Positions 1-6,707 of a stretch of 15,275 bases of DNA are shown piece by piece (the stretch's first letter is position 1; each line of letters opens with the position of its first letter). The position numbers and the translations under genes are program-made. The DNA lies in contig JAPYWO010000002.1 of the NCBI GenBank assembly GCA_028276305.1, positions 1 to 15,275 of the forward strand. The letters are read 5' to 3'. The notes below the pieces were generated by a model. That model made no database searches and was not told the DNA's origin. It was given only the letters and a program-made list of their open reading frames with translations. Source of the stretch: Candidatus Thermokryptus sp. (GTDB lineage Bacteria; Bacteroidota; Ignavibacteria; Kryptoniales; Kryptoniaceae).

Positions 1-26
1 GATGTCTCAGCGTTCTTTTTCGCCAT
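1..26 (-). CDS. Possible 5' end of a divergent gene, cut by the window edge
   Basis: An ATG on the minus strand opens a frame reading M-A-K-K-N-A-E-T that stays open to the window edge. The lysine-rich start suits a real N-terminus and would be divergent from the PmbA-type gene at 139, leaving 112 bases for two promoters. Only eight codons are visible, the upstream sequence has only a weak GTGGG in place of a ribosome binding site, and no family can be named. On the plus strand a frame open from the left edge stops at 58-60 and could instead be the tail of an upstream gene. It does not resemble the C-terminus expected of TldD. I cannot decide between these with the sequence given. Confidence 0.25.
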
Positions 27-138
27 TGCCCACAAGATTTGTTTTTCTGAATTTTTCTAAAATTTAACGCTTTGGTCAAAAATTTCAAAGTTTTATTGAA
101 ATGTTTTAAATTTACAAAAAAGAAGAAAGCGAAATGAG

Positions 139-1470
139 ATGGATTTGATAGAACTTGCCAAGTCAATAATTTCAAGGGCGATCCAAAAAGGCGCAGATGA
201 ATGTGATGTTTTCATCGCAATGGATGAAGAGTTTTCCGTTGTGATAAAAGACGAAGAAATAGAGTCCATAAAAAATGCGATAACAAAGGGGCTTGGGATA
301 AGAGTTTTTAAGGATAAAAAAATTGGATTTGCATACACAACCGACTTTTCACACTTCGCGCTTGAAAAAGTAACCGAAGAGGCGATTTCACTTGCTCAAA
401 ATTCAACCCCAGAACCCGAAAATTCCCTCCCGGAAAACGACAACTTTAAGTCCAAGGAAATAAAAATTTTTGACCCGTCAATCTATTCAATAAGCATTGA
501 AGAAAAGATTAAAATTGCGAAGGAAATTGAAAGAAAAGCAAAATCACACGATCGCAGAATAAAAGTTGAATCAACCGGATTTGGAAACTTGATACAAAGG
601 CGAACAATTGCGAACTCCAACGGATTCATCGGTCAATATGAAGGAACGATTTTTGAAATTTACTGTTCAACCATTGCAACTGAAAATTCAAATAGTCAAA
701 CGGGTTTTTATAATTCAATTGGGCGATTTATTGATGATTTAGAACCGCCAGAAAATGTTGCTATAAAGTCAAGCGAAAGAGCTATCAAACTCCTCAATCC
801 AAGAAAAATCAAAACGGGGAAATATCCTATCATATTTGATCCAACAACTGGACCAGTGATAATTTCATATATCGCAACCGCAACGAACGGGAAAAATAGT
901 TTTAAAAAGATGAGTTTCCTTTCCGATAAAATTGGTGAAAGGATTGCTGGGGAAAATGTAACTATAATTGACGATGGATGCCTTGACAAAAAAATTGGTT
1001 CAAAACCATTTGACGACGAAGGGATTGAAACCAAAGAAAAGGCAATAATTGAAAATGGCGTTTTAAAGACATTTCTCCTTGATTCAATCACAGCCAAAAA
1101 ACTCGGTCAAGTACCAACAGGTAACGCATACAGAAGATATAACACGTTACCTTCACCTTCACCCTTGAACTTTTACCTGAAACCCGGAGATAAAGACCCC
1201 GAAGCGATAATAAAACAAGTAAAAGAGGGCTTGCTTGTTACCAAATTGATTGGTTTTGGTGTTGACATCGTATCCGGCAACATTTCAAAGGGAGCGAGTG
1301 GTCTCTGGATTGAAAACGGTGAAATTGCATTCGCGGTTGATAAAATCACAATTGCCGATAATCTGTCAAACATATTGCGGAAAATTTCACTTATTGGAAA
1401 TGATTTGATTTTTTACGGGAATATCGCTTCACCGACCTTTCTCGTTGAAGAAATGACAGTGGCAAGTTAA
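139..1470 (+). CDS. pmbA: TldD/PmbA family protein, PmbA (TldE) type
   Basis: This 443-residue protein has the length and layout of PmbA/TldE, the subunit that pairs with TldD in a cytoplasmic protease. The pair is known for processing small peptides, such as microcin B17 and the CcdA antitoxin in E. coli. Visible family signatures include PIIFDP (about 230-235), FDDEG (291-295), TGNA (327-330), and a C-terminal stretch with SGNISKGASGLWIENGE followed by a typical ending PTFLVEEMTVAS. The HExxxH zinc motif of TldD is absent, as expected for the PmbA branch, so this subunit is probably not catalytic by itself. The start at 139 is preceded by a purine-rich AGAAGAAAG at 121-129; an ATG at 134 runs into a stop after four codons. 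The TldD partner is not in the window. The next gene starts 18 bases downstream, so the two are probably co-transcribed. Confidence 0.92.
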   Translation: MDLIELAKSIISRAIQKGADECDVFIAMDEEFSVVIKDEEIESIKNAITKGLGIRVFKDKKIGFAYTTDFSHFALEKVTEEAISLAQNSTPEPENSLPENDNFKSKEIKIFDPSIYSISIEEKIKIAKEIERKAKSHDRRIKVESTGFGNLIQRRTIANSNGFIGQYEGTIFEIYCSTIATENSNSQTGFYNSIGRFIDDLEPPENVAIKSSERAIKLLNPRKIKTGKYPIIFDPTTGPVIISYIATATNGKNSFKKMSFLSDKIGERIAGENVTIIDDGCLDKKIGSKPFDDEGIETKEKAIIENGVLKTFLLDSITAKKLGQVPTGNAYRRYNTLPSPSPLNFYLKPGDKDPEAIIKQVKEGLLVTKLIGFGVDIVSGNISKGASGLWIENGEIAFAVDKITIADNLSNILRKISLIGNDLIFYGNIASPTFLVEEMTVAS

Positions 1471-1488
1471 AAAAATTTATTCACTTTT

Positions 1489-1839
1489 ATGAGGGAAAAT
1501 TTTAACGAAATTGCCGGCGCTGACACATCGGTTTACATAAACGGAAAGATAAGCGAAAAAGAGATTAAATATGTTGAGCAAAACTTCTGGTCAAAACTCG
1601 CAAGCGTTAAAGGGAAAAGTGGCTTCAAGCGCGATTTGTTAGCCCTGTATAAATACATGAAAGACCCCAAAATTCCGCTCATAAAAAAAGCAATTGTTGT
1701 ATTTGCACTGCTTTACTTTATACTTCCGCTTGATTCAATACCGGATATTTCGCCGATCGTTGGATTCCTTGACGATATTGGAATCGTTGCGATGGTGATA
1801 AAGTATTTGAGCAAAGAGATTGAACCGTACTACGATTGA
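1489..1839 (+). CDS. DUF1232 (YkvA-like) small membrane protein
   Basis: A 116-residue protein carrying the short DUF1232 signature. A basic stretch (KDPKIPLIKKA, 59-69) precedes a hydrophobic helix (about 69-80), then PLDSIPDISPIVGFLDDIG at 80-98 and a second hydrophobic segment to about 107. The PLD-IPD-GFLDD pattern is characteristic of the family, whose molecular role is not known. The protein is probably held in the inner membrane by one or two short hydrophobic helices. It lies 18 bases after the PmbA-type gene on the same strand, so it is likely read from the same transcript. No clear Shine-Dalgarno precedes the ATG. Its last 10 bases overlap the end of the convergent cas6 gene. Confidence 0.85.
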   Translation: MRENFNEIAGADTSVYINGKISEKEIKYVEQNFWSKLASVKGKSGFKRDLLALYKYMKDPKIPLIKKAIVVFALLYFILPLDSIPDISPIVGFLDDIGIVAMVIKYLSKEIEPYYD

Positions 1840-2603
1840 ACACTGCTTTCTTCAATGACAGCCATCCCGAAGCCAAGATGATTTTTATGCCCAAATCCCC
1901 ACTCATAGCCAACTTTTATCAACCTTGGATCTGTTTTGATTACAAAAGGAGCAAGAAAACACTTTATGTTTGACCTGCCGAACTTTATAAGTTTTGAAAA
2001 TTTCCCACCTCTTGATTTAATATATTCCTCGTCAAATTTCATCTCAAAATCCACCTTTTCTATCTTTTCATTATAAAGGAAGCTAAACTTCACAATCAGG
2101 TCCTCCTTTATCTTATCAAAATAATTCGGATCATCGGGGGTTAAAAACAACTTTCCCGGTGCTTTACCCCTTAGAACAGCAATTGGAGAAAGGAGGCGAA
2201 GTTTCATTTCGGTGTTAAATTTCGGTAGGTCAATTTTGTTTATTGATTTCACAATAAAATTCACATCGCCGACTTTAAAATCGCCGTCTCTTAGAAAAGC
2301 AATCGCCATCCCCTCAATAAATGAGTCAATTGGAGATGAGATAAAAAAGTTAAAGTCATCCGGTTGGTTTATTTTAATTTTTGCGTCGTCGGTTATCATA
2401 AAATTTTTGAAGCGAAGGAATGAGAATGTATAAATCCTGAATTTGTCCTTCAAAATTCCAAGTCGCATCAGTCGTTTATCCCCTGCGAAAATATCACTAT
2501 GTTTTTTTATTTTGCTCTTTATCTCGGCATATAGAAGATGGTTGTAATTTGCGGGTATTGTTACAGGGAAATGCTGAGCTGATAGGATGATTTTCAATCG
2601 CAT
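1830..2603 (-). CDS. cas6: CRISPR-associated endoribonuclease Cas6 (solitary)
   Basis: A 257-residue RAMP-fold protein with clear Cas6 hallmarks. The N-terminus has the IPANYNH pattern (16-22). FRIYTFS (55-61) matches the conserved strand after the active-site helix. LLSPIAV (137-143) matches the central LSPIAV motif. The glycine-rich loop GFGHKNHLGFG (236-246) near the C-terminus is diagnostic. Cas6 cuts pre-crRNA within CRISPR repeats for type I and III systems. From my memory of Pyrococcus furiosus Cas6 (Tyr31, His46, Lys52), the residue aligned with His46 falls at about Gly49-Ile50, so the canonical catalytic histidine seems to be missing; His35 is the nearest alternative. A G-rich GGGGG lies 7 bases before the ATG. 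No other cas gene or repeat array is visible. The gene ends convergently with the DUF1232 gene, overlapping it by 10 bases. Confidence 0.9.
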   Translation of the reverse strand: MRLKIILSAQHFPVTIPANYNHLLYAEIKSKIKKHSDIFAGDKRLMRLGILKDKFRIYTFSFLRFKNFMITDDAKIKINQPDDFNFFISSPIDSFIEGMAIAFLRDGDFKVGDVNFIVKSINKIDLPKFNTEMKLRLLSPIAVLRGKAPGKLFLTPDDPNYFDKIKEDLIVKFSFLYNEKIEKVDFEMKFDEEYIKSRGGKFSKLIKFGRSNIKCFLAPFVIKTDPRLIKVGYEWGFGHKNHLGFGMAVIEESSVQS

Positions 2604-2700
2604 AAAAAATCCCCCGCATTAAGTTTGACGGTTTTTTCAACGCCCCCATTATTTTCCCCGAACACAGGCATGAGATTAAAGCGAGTTTTATTTTAAGTGA

Positions 2701-2712
2701 TGAAAATTTTCA
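2701..2712. repeat. 12-base perfect palindrome upstream of cas6
   Basis: TGAAAATTTTCA reads the same on both strands and lies about 98 bases upstream of the cas6 start, in the 199-base gap between the M14 peptidase gene and cas6. It could be an operator half-site arrangement, but AT-rich palindromes of this size arise by chance. Nothing else marks it as functional. Confidence 0.2.
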
Positions 2713-2751
2713 CGGTTTGACATCTCAATTTACGAACTAAATTAATTTTTG

Positions 2752-2771
2752 AGGGTGGGAAAACCCACCCT
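2752..2771 (-). terminator. GC-rich hairpin after the M14 peptidase gene
   Basis: GGGTGGG (2753-2759) pairs with CCCACCC (2764-2770) around an AAAA loop, with an extra A-T pair outside, giving an 8-bp stem. It lies about 30 bases past the stop codon of the minus-strand M14 gene, where a terminator is expected. The sequence downstream on the minus strand is A-rich, not a run of U, so it is an atypical intrinsic terminator. It may instead protect the mRNA 3' end. Confidence 0.5.
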
Positions 2772-2802
2772 GAGTTAAATATAAAACAAAGCAAAAATTT
2801 TT

Positions 2803-5499
2803 TCAAAAACTTGGCGAAAGGAAAATTGAATTTAAAAATAGCCGGTTTAAGCCCAACCAGAACAATCTGAAATTCGGGTCATCCGCAAACATAATAACCT
2901 TTCCACGACCAACTGGTTCTTCAATTAAATACGCTTTGCCTGGGAATTTTTTTTCCATATCTTCCCAGACAAAACCACTCAAACGAACATCTTTTTCAGC
3001 GAAAATACCCGGGTTTGCCCCATCTTTTGATTTCTCAAAAATTAAACTTGAATAAACAAGCACAGCGATTTCATCACCATAGCCAAAAGAAAGATAATGC
3101 ATTGTATCAAGTTTAACCCTGAAAATTGCCCCAGGGGTAAATTCAACCCTTTCCCTTGGTTTTTTCTCCTTTTCCTTCAATGTATCTTTTTCTGCTTTGG
3201 GTTTCTCTTCCTCATATTCATCGTCTTCGTCTGATTTACCCTCACCGAGAAGTTTAGCGCTTGAAAGTTCAACCCCTTTCAAAGTCGGGAAGACAGAAGC
3301 GCCTTTCAAGGTAACGAGGACACCGCCATTTGAAACCCATTCTTTTATTTTCTTAACCCCACTTTCACCGAGTAAATTTTTCAGCTGATTCGCACTTGCA
3401 TCAGGAATGATCAAAACATTGTATCTATACAAGTCAACGCTTGAGAAATAATCCCATCTTAACGGTGTAAAGTTATATTCATACATCCGATCAAGCATAA
3501 ACCAAATGGCGCCATATGAATTCTGGCTGACCGGTTCTTCGGTTAAAACCGCGATTTTCGGCTTTTTTAACTCAATCACCCAATTTGAACCGAGGTCAAT
3601 GCCGTTCTCCGTGTATGCAGTGTTGATTGAATATAAGTCCACATTTGCTTCGCTCGCGAATTGTTTAATCATCTGATGAAAATCTTGAACATGTTTGTTT
3701 CTCTCAACCCTGACAATGATAGTTCCTCTTGGGAAGTATGTCCCGTCTTCGGAATAGAAAAACCTTGAAGCGACGGCGACTTTGAAATCGTTTGATAGAA
3801 GTTTTGAAAGAAGTTTTGCGGATGCATCGGTTTCGTATTTAAAAACATAGGCGTATCTGGGCGTATCAGCTGGGGTTTGAAATTTAAAACTTGGTTTTTG
3901 GGTTATCTTTTCAACCTTAACTTTTGCTTCATCCTCTGTCAAGTAACAATCAATCCCCCAAGCCAATGGCAAAGCCCAAGCTGTGACATCGTAAAAACCA
4001 AGTGGCAATTTTCTCACATTTTTCCCAAGCTTTTTGTTGTATTCGTATGCAAATCTTGCTTGCTTCAAAAATTCTTCCTCCATCTGCGGGTCGGGTTCAA
4101 AAAGAGCTTTAACAAGTCGCTTCTGTGGCTGATAGATCGGAATTATATACGAGCCCTTTGGGAAAGTGATTTTCCTTGTGCTTTTGTCAAAATAACTCCT
4201 TGCTGAAGGACTCGTAAAACTTTCCAATGCCTGGTAAACTTCAATCTTATGCCTGAGGCACAATTCAATAAATCTTGCTGTCTTCTCTCTGTCTTTATCT
4301 GAAACGATCACGAATTGTTTATACTGTTCTTTTCTTGCTTCTTCAAGCGCAGTTTGTCTGAATTTGTAAAAGTCAAACAAGATATCTACCCTGTGATTTA
4401 CAGAAGCTTCAAGCGTTTTCATTGAAGCGATGAAATGGTGGTGAATTCCATCTTTGAAAGTTATAACGGTTTCATCTTCCCTTTCATATTGAAATCCCTT
4501 TCTACCGCCCGCATCCGTTTCAAATGTCATACCAATTGCTCCATTAAGAGCTGGGTAAGAATCCCAATATCCGGGATAATGCAAATCAAAAACTTCACCC
4601 GTATAATAGCTCCAACCGTAATCGTCAAAACCCCGTGCGATGTTAAGCCCGATTACCCTTGCCCATTTTTTTGTCGTCGGCGGGAGATTTTGATTTACAG
4701 GCGGAGCGTAAGGGACAAAAAACATATTCTTCGTTTCACCGTGATGATCAGCGAAGACCTGGGGATTCCAATAATGCAATTGTTCAACGACATTTTGCGT
4801 TTCTATCTGAGAACAAGCGAAAGCGTCTCGGTTTAGGTCAATCAAATAATGGTTATAATTCGTCTTCATACGCCAATCACCGCGGTGTTCAGAAGCGTAA
4901 GGGTCTGGATTACCATATTTGCCTACAAATGTCGCCTTGAACCAGGAAACAGCTTTTTGATGACTGTCGGGATTATGAGGGAGATTTATTATGACAACTG
5001 CATCTTTCAAAATTTTTTTCGTTGTTTCATCTTCACCAGCGCAAAGTTGATACGCAACTTGAATCCCAGCTTCAAAAGCTGCTGTTTCGTCGCCATCGTT
5101 TGAATAATTCAACCACACAATTATCGGTGTCGCCTCGGCTATCCTTTTCGCTTGTGTTTCATTTGTAACCCTTGGGTCGGTCAACTTCTCTATGTTTGCT
5201 CTTATCTCATCAAGTCGGGCAAGGTTTTCTGGCGAACTTATGATGAGAAGATACATATTTCTTCTCTCGTATGATTGCCCATATCTGATAACCTTTATCC
5301 TATCCGATGATTTTGCAAGCGTGTCAATATAACGCTCCATTTCATAATGTTCAGTTATAAAATCGCCAATTTCATACCCAAGTATTTGCTTAGGTGTTGG
5401 TATTTTGGGGTTGTAAACTCCATCTTTCCAAAATTTAAAGTCATCCCCAAAGGACAAATTCAAAACAAAGAAAAGCAGAAAAGCGATGAGTTTTTTCAT
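2803..5499 (-). CDS. Secreted M14-family metallopeptidase-like protein with C-terminal amidotransferase-like domain
   Basis: An 898-residue exported protein; MKKLIAFLLFFVLNLSFG is a signal peptide. Residues about 45-370 look like a zinc carboxypeptidase (M14) domain: SDRIKVIRYGQSYERR, INLPHNPDSH (171-180), LNRD with the substrate-binding Asn-Arg pair (223-224), ADHHGE with the second zinc histidine (252-253), and FETDAGGRKG, whose Glu327 fits the catalytic glutamate. The first zinc motif, normally HxxE, reads D-G-D-E (Asp135, Glu138), so the histidine is an aspartate. Residues about 647-735 and 855-892 (KIAVLTEEP, YRYNVLIIPDAS, WVSNGGVLVTLKG, GRGKVIMFADDPNFR) resemble the ThuA/GATase1-like domain seen at the end of large bacterial M14 proteins. 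A charged linker at 752-785 interrupts it. No T9SS sorting domain is present, so it is probably periplasmic. The start has no clear Shine-Dalgarno but sits directly before the signal peptide. Confidence 0.85.
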   Translation of the reverse strand: MKKLIAFLLFFVLNLSFGDDFKFWKDGVYNPKIPTPKQILGYEIGDFITEHYEMERYIDTLAKSSDRIKVIRYGQSYERRNMYLLIISSPENLARLDEIRANIEKLTDPRVTNETQAKRIAEATPIIVWLNYSNDGDETAAFEAGIQVAYQLCAGEDETTKKILKDAVVIINLPHNPDSHQKAVSWFKATFVGKYGNPDPYASEHRGDWRMKTNYNHYLIDLNRDAFACSQIETQNVVEQLHYWNPQVFADHHGETKNMFFVPYAPPVNQNLPPTTKKWARVIGLNIARGFDDYGWSYYTGEVFDLHYPGYWDSYPALNGAIGMTFETDAGGRKGFQYEREDETVITFKDGIHHHFIASMKTLEASVNHRVDILFDFYKFRQTALEEARKEQYKQFVIVSDKDREKTARFIELCLRHKIEVYQALESFTSPSARSYFDKSTRKITFPKGSYIIPIYQPQKRLVKALFEPDPQMEEEFLKQARFAYEYNKKLGKNVRKLPLGFYDVTAWALPLAWGIDCYLTEDEAKVKVEKITQKPSFKFQTPADTPRYAYVFKYETDASAKLLSKLLSNDFKVAVASRFFYSEDGTYFPRGTIIVRVERNKHVQDFHQMIKQFASEANVDLYSINTAYTENGIDLGSNWVIELKKPKIAVLTEEPVSQNSYGAIWFMLDRMYEYNFTPLRWDYFSSVDLYRYNVLIIPDASANQLKNLLGESGVKKIKEWVSNGGVLVTLKGASVFPTLKGVELSSAKLLGEGKSDEDDEYEEEKPKAEKDTLKEKEKKPRERVEFTPGAIFRVKLDTMHYLSFGYGDEIAVLVYSSLIFEKSKDGANPGIFAEKDVRLSGFVWEDMEKKFPGKAYLIEEPVGRGKVIMFADDPNFRLFWLGLNRLFLNSIFLSPSF

Positions 5500-5565
5500 T
5501 GTTTTTGGGATTTTTTATTTTTATGACGGAAGGAAAGAACGGAAAGTTTTCAAGGATAAAAAGAG

Positions 5566-5588
5566 GGCTCAGCCAGTGTGGCTGAGCC
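5566..5588 (-). terminator. Intrinsic terminator of the PorV/PorQ-like gene
   Basis: GGCTCAGCCA and TGGCTGAGCC form a 10-bp perfect stem with a 3-base loop, 18 bases past the stop codon of the PorV/PorQ-like gene. On the minus strand it is followed by CTCTTTTT. This is a strong rho-independent terminator that separates the gene from the M14 peptidase gene downstream. Confidence 0.85.
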
Positions 5589-5606
5589 ATTTTAAATGCA
5601 AATAAT

Positions 5607-6638
5607 TTACAACACGACCCCAAGAGAAATCCTGTGGGCTTGTTTTAATCTATAAAGGTCTGAATATGAATAATCAAACTTCAAGCCGATATTTGAACCA
5701 GGTATGTTAACCCTTACACCCGCGCCAGCATTAAGAGTGAACTTCCCGTGCGTTTCATCAACCGCATACCTTTTCATCCCGCCAACTCTGACGAAAAACA
5801 TCTCCTTAAAGGCAAACTCGCCACCGACGAGACCAAGGGCTCTGTAATCCCTTTCATCCCTATAATCAGCGTTCACAGTAAATCTAAAGCTTTCACTTTC
5901 AATCAAGTTAAATGTTGCGCCCATTTGAAATGTCAAAGGCAGAGACCACTCTTCCGTTTTTAAATTCGCTATGACATCACTTGGATTTGATCCAGCGGTT
6001 GGATATGGGTCAACTTTTATGATAAGGTCTCTTCCCTCAAGACGTAATTTCGTCCCAAAGTTTGTAAACGACATTCCAATTTTAAGACCGCGGAAACCGG
6101 TATCGTAAAGCGTTCCTATATCAAGTGCGAAAGCGCTTGCGGTTGAATGCGAAATCGTTTCGGTTACATACTTCACACTTAATCCGATTGAGAATTTATC
6201 CGTCAATCGCCTTGCATAGCCAACAGCAAAGCAGGCATCATATGCGGAAAATGTTTGACCACTTGCTCCTTCCGTGTCAAGCCAAGTGGTAATGGGCATA
6301 TCTCCCATTGAAAGGTAAGTTATACCGACGCCAATTGCTCCAAAATTTCCAAGCGGAACGCCAACCCCAAGAAATGCGACATTTAAGTCAGCGATCCAGT
6401 CGGTGTTTGCAAACATCACCTCAGTTCTTCTCATCTGTGAAAGACCAGCGGGATTCCAATACATTGCGGATGGATCGTTTGCATTAGCAACGACAGCGCT
6501 TGCAAGTGCAGAACCGCGTGGGTCAACTGGGATTTTAAGAAATGCAGCAGCTGAGGTTCCGACATTGTCAAACTGCGCAAAAGCAACCCCTGTTAAAACA
6601 GCAAGGATAAATGCGGTAAAAATTATCTTAAACCTCAT
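5607..6638 (-). CDS. PorV/PorQ family outer-membrane barrel protein
   Basis: A 343-residue protein with a signal peptide (MRFKIIFTAFILAVLTGVAFA, cleavage likely after Ala21) and alternating beta strands to the end. The diagnostic stretch follows: VGTSAAAFLKIPVDPRGSA, then ANDPSAMYWNPAGLSQ near residues 50-70, the classic PorV/PorQ (UPF0164/DUF3308) opening with the YWNPAGL motif. Family members are FadL-like outer-membrane barrels. PorV shuttles T9SS cargo from the translocon to the attachment machinery, and other members have unassigned roles. I cannot tell PorV from PorQ or a paralogue, because these genomes often carry many copies. A GGAGG at 6643-6647 precedes the ATG by 4 bases. Upstream on the same strand is a T9SS-type cargo gene with a terminator between them. 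The C-terminus ends RISLGVVL, without the usual terminal aromatic residue. Confidence 0.88.
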   Translation of the reverse strand: MRFKIIFTAFILAVLTGVAFAQFDNVGTSAAAFLKIPVDPRGSALASAVVANANDPSAMYWNPAGLSQMRRTEVMFANTDWIADLNVAFLGVGVPLGNFGAIGVGITYLSMGDMPITTWLDTEGASGQTFSAYDACFAVGYARRLTDKFSIGLSVKYVTETISHSTASAFALDIGTLYDTGFRGLKIGMSFTNFGTKLRLEGRDLIIKVDPYPTAGSNPSDVIANLKTEEWSLPLTFQMGATFNLIESESFRFTVNADYRDERDYRALGLVGGEFAFKEMFFVRVGGMKRYAVDETHGKFTLNAGAGVRVNIPGSNIGLKFDYSYSDLYRLKQAHRISLGVVL

Positions 6639-6679
6639 TTTTCCTCCGAAATTTTTATTTTAAAGTTCAAATTTTAAAA

Positions 6680-6700
6680 GCCCGGGCAAAATGCCCGAGC
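6680..6700 (-). terminator. Intrinsic terminator of the sorting-domain protein gene
   Basis: On the minus strand GCTCGGGCA pairs with TGCCCGGGC (9 bp, one G-U pair) around a 3-base loop. It is followed by TTTTAAAAT, and starts 7 bases after the stop codon. It also lies in the 5' region of the PorV/PorQ-like gene, so partial read-through would couple the two. Confidence 0.8.
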
Positions 6701-6707
6701 AAATTCC

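Noticed and set aside
1..60. C-terminal tail of an upstream plus-strand gene
   Set aside because: A frame open from the edge stops at 58-60, but only 19 hydrophobic codons are visible and they do not look like the end of TldD; a divergent minus-strand start is at least as likely.
60..138. Promoter of the PmbA-type gene
   Set aside because: TTGAAA and TAAATTTA-like stretches occur, but spacing fits neither a sigma-70 nor a Bacteroidetes-type promoter well enough to call in such AT-rich sequence.
2604..2802. CRISPR array or leader next to cas6
   Set aside because: The 199-base gap holds no repeated unit of 25-40 bases and no regular spacing, only a hairpin and a short AT palindrome.
4435..5103. 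Plus-strand open frames of 84-133 codons opposite the M14 gene
   Set aside because: They lie wholly inside a well-supported gene on the other strand, have no ribosome binding sites and no recognisable protein features; they are shadows of its codon usage.
6680..6700. Riboswitch in the PorV-like leader
   Set aside because: The hairpin is a simple stem-loop right after the upstream stop codon, with a U-tract; no aptamer-like multi-helix structure surrounds it.
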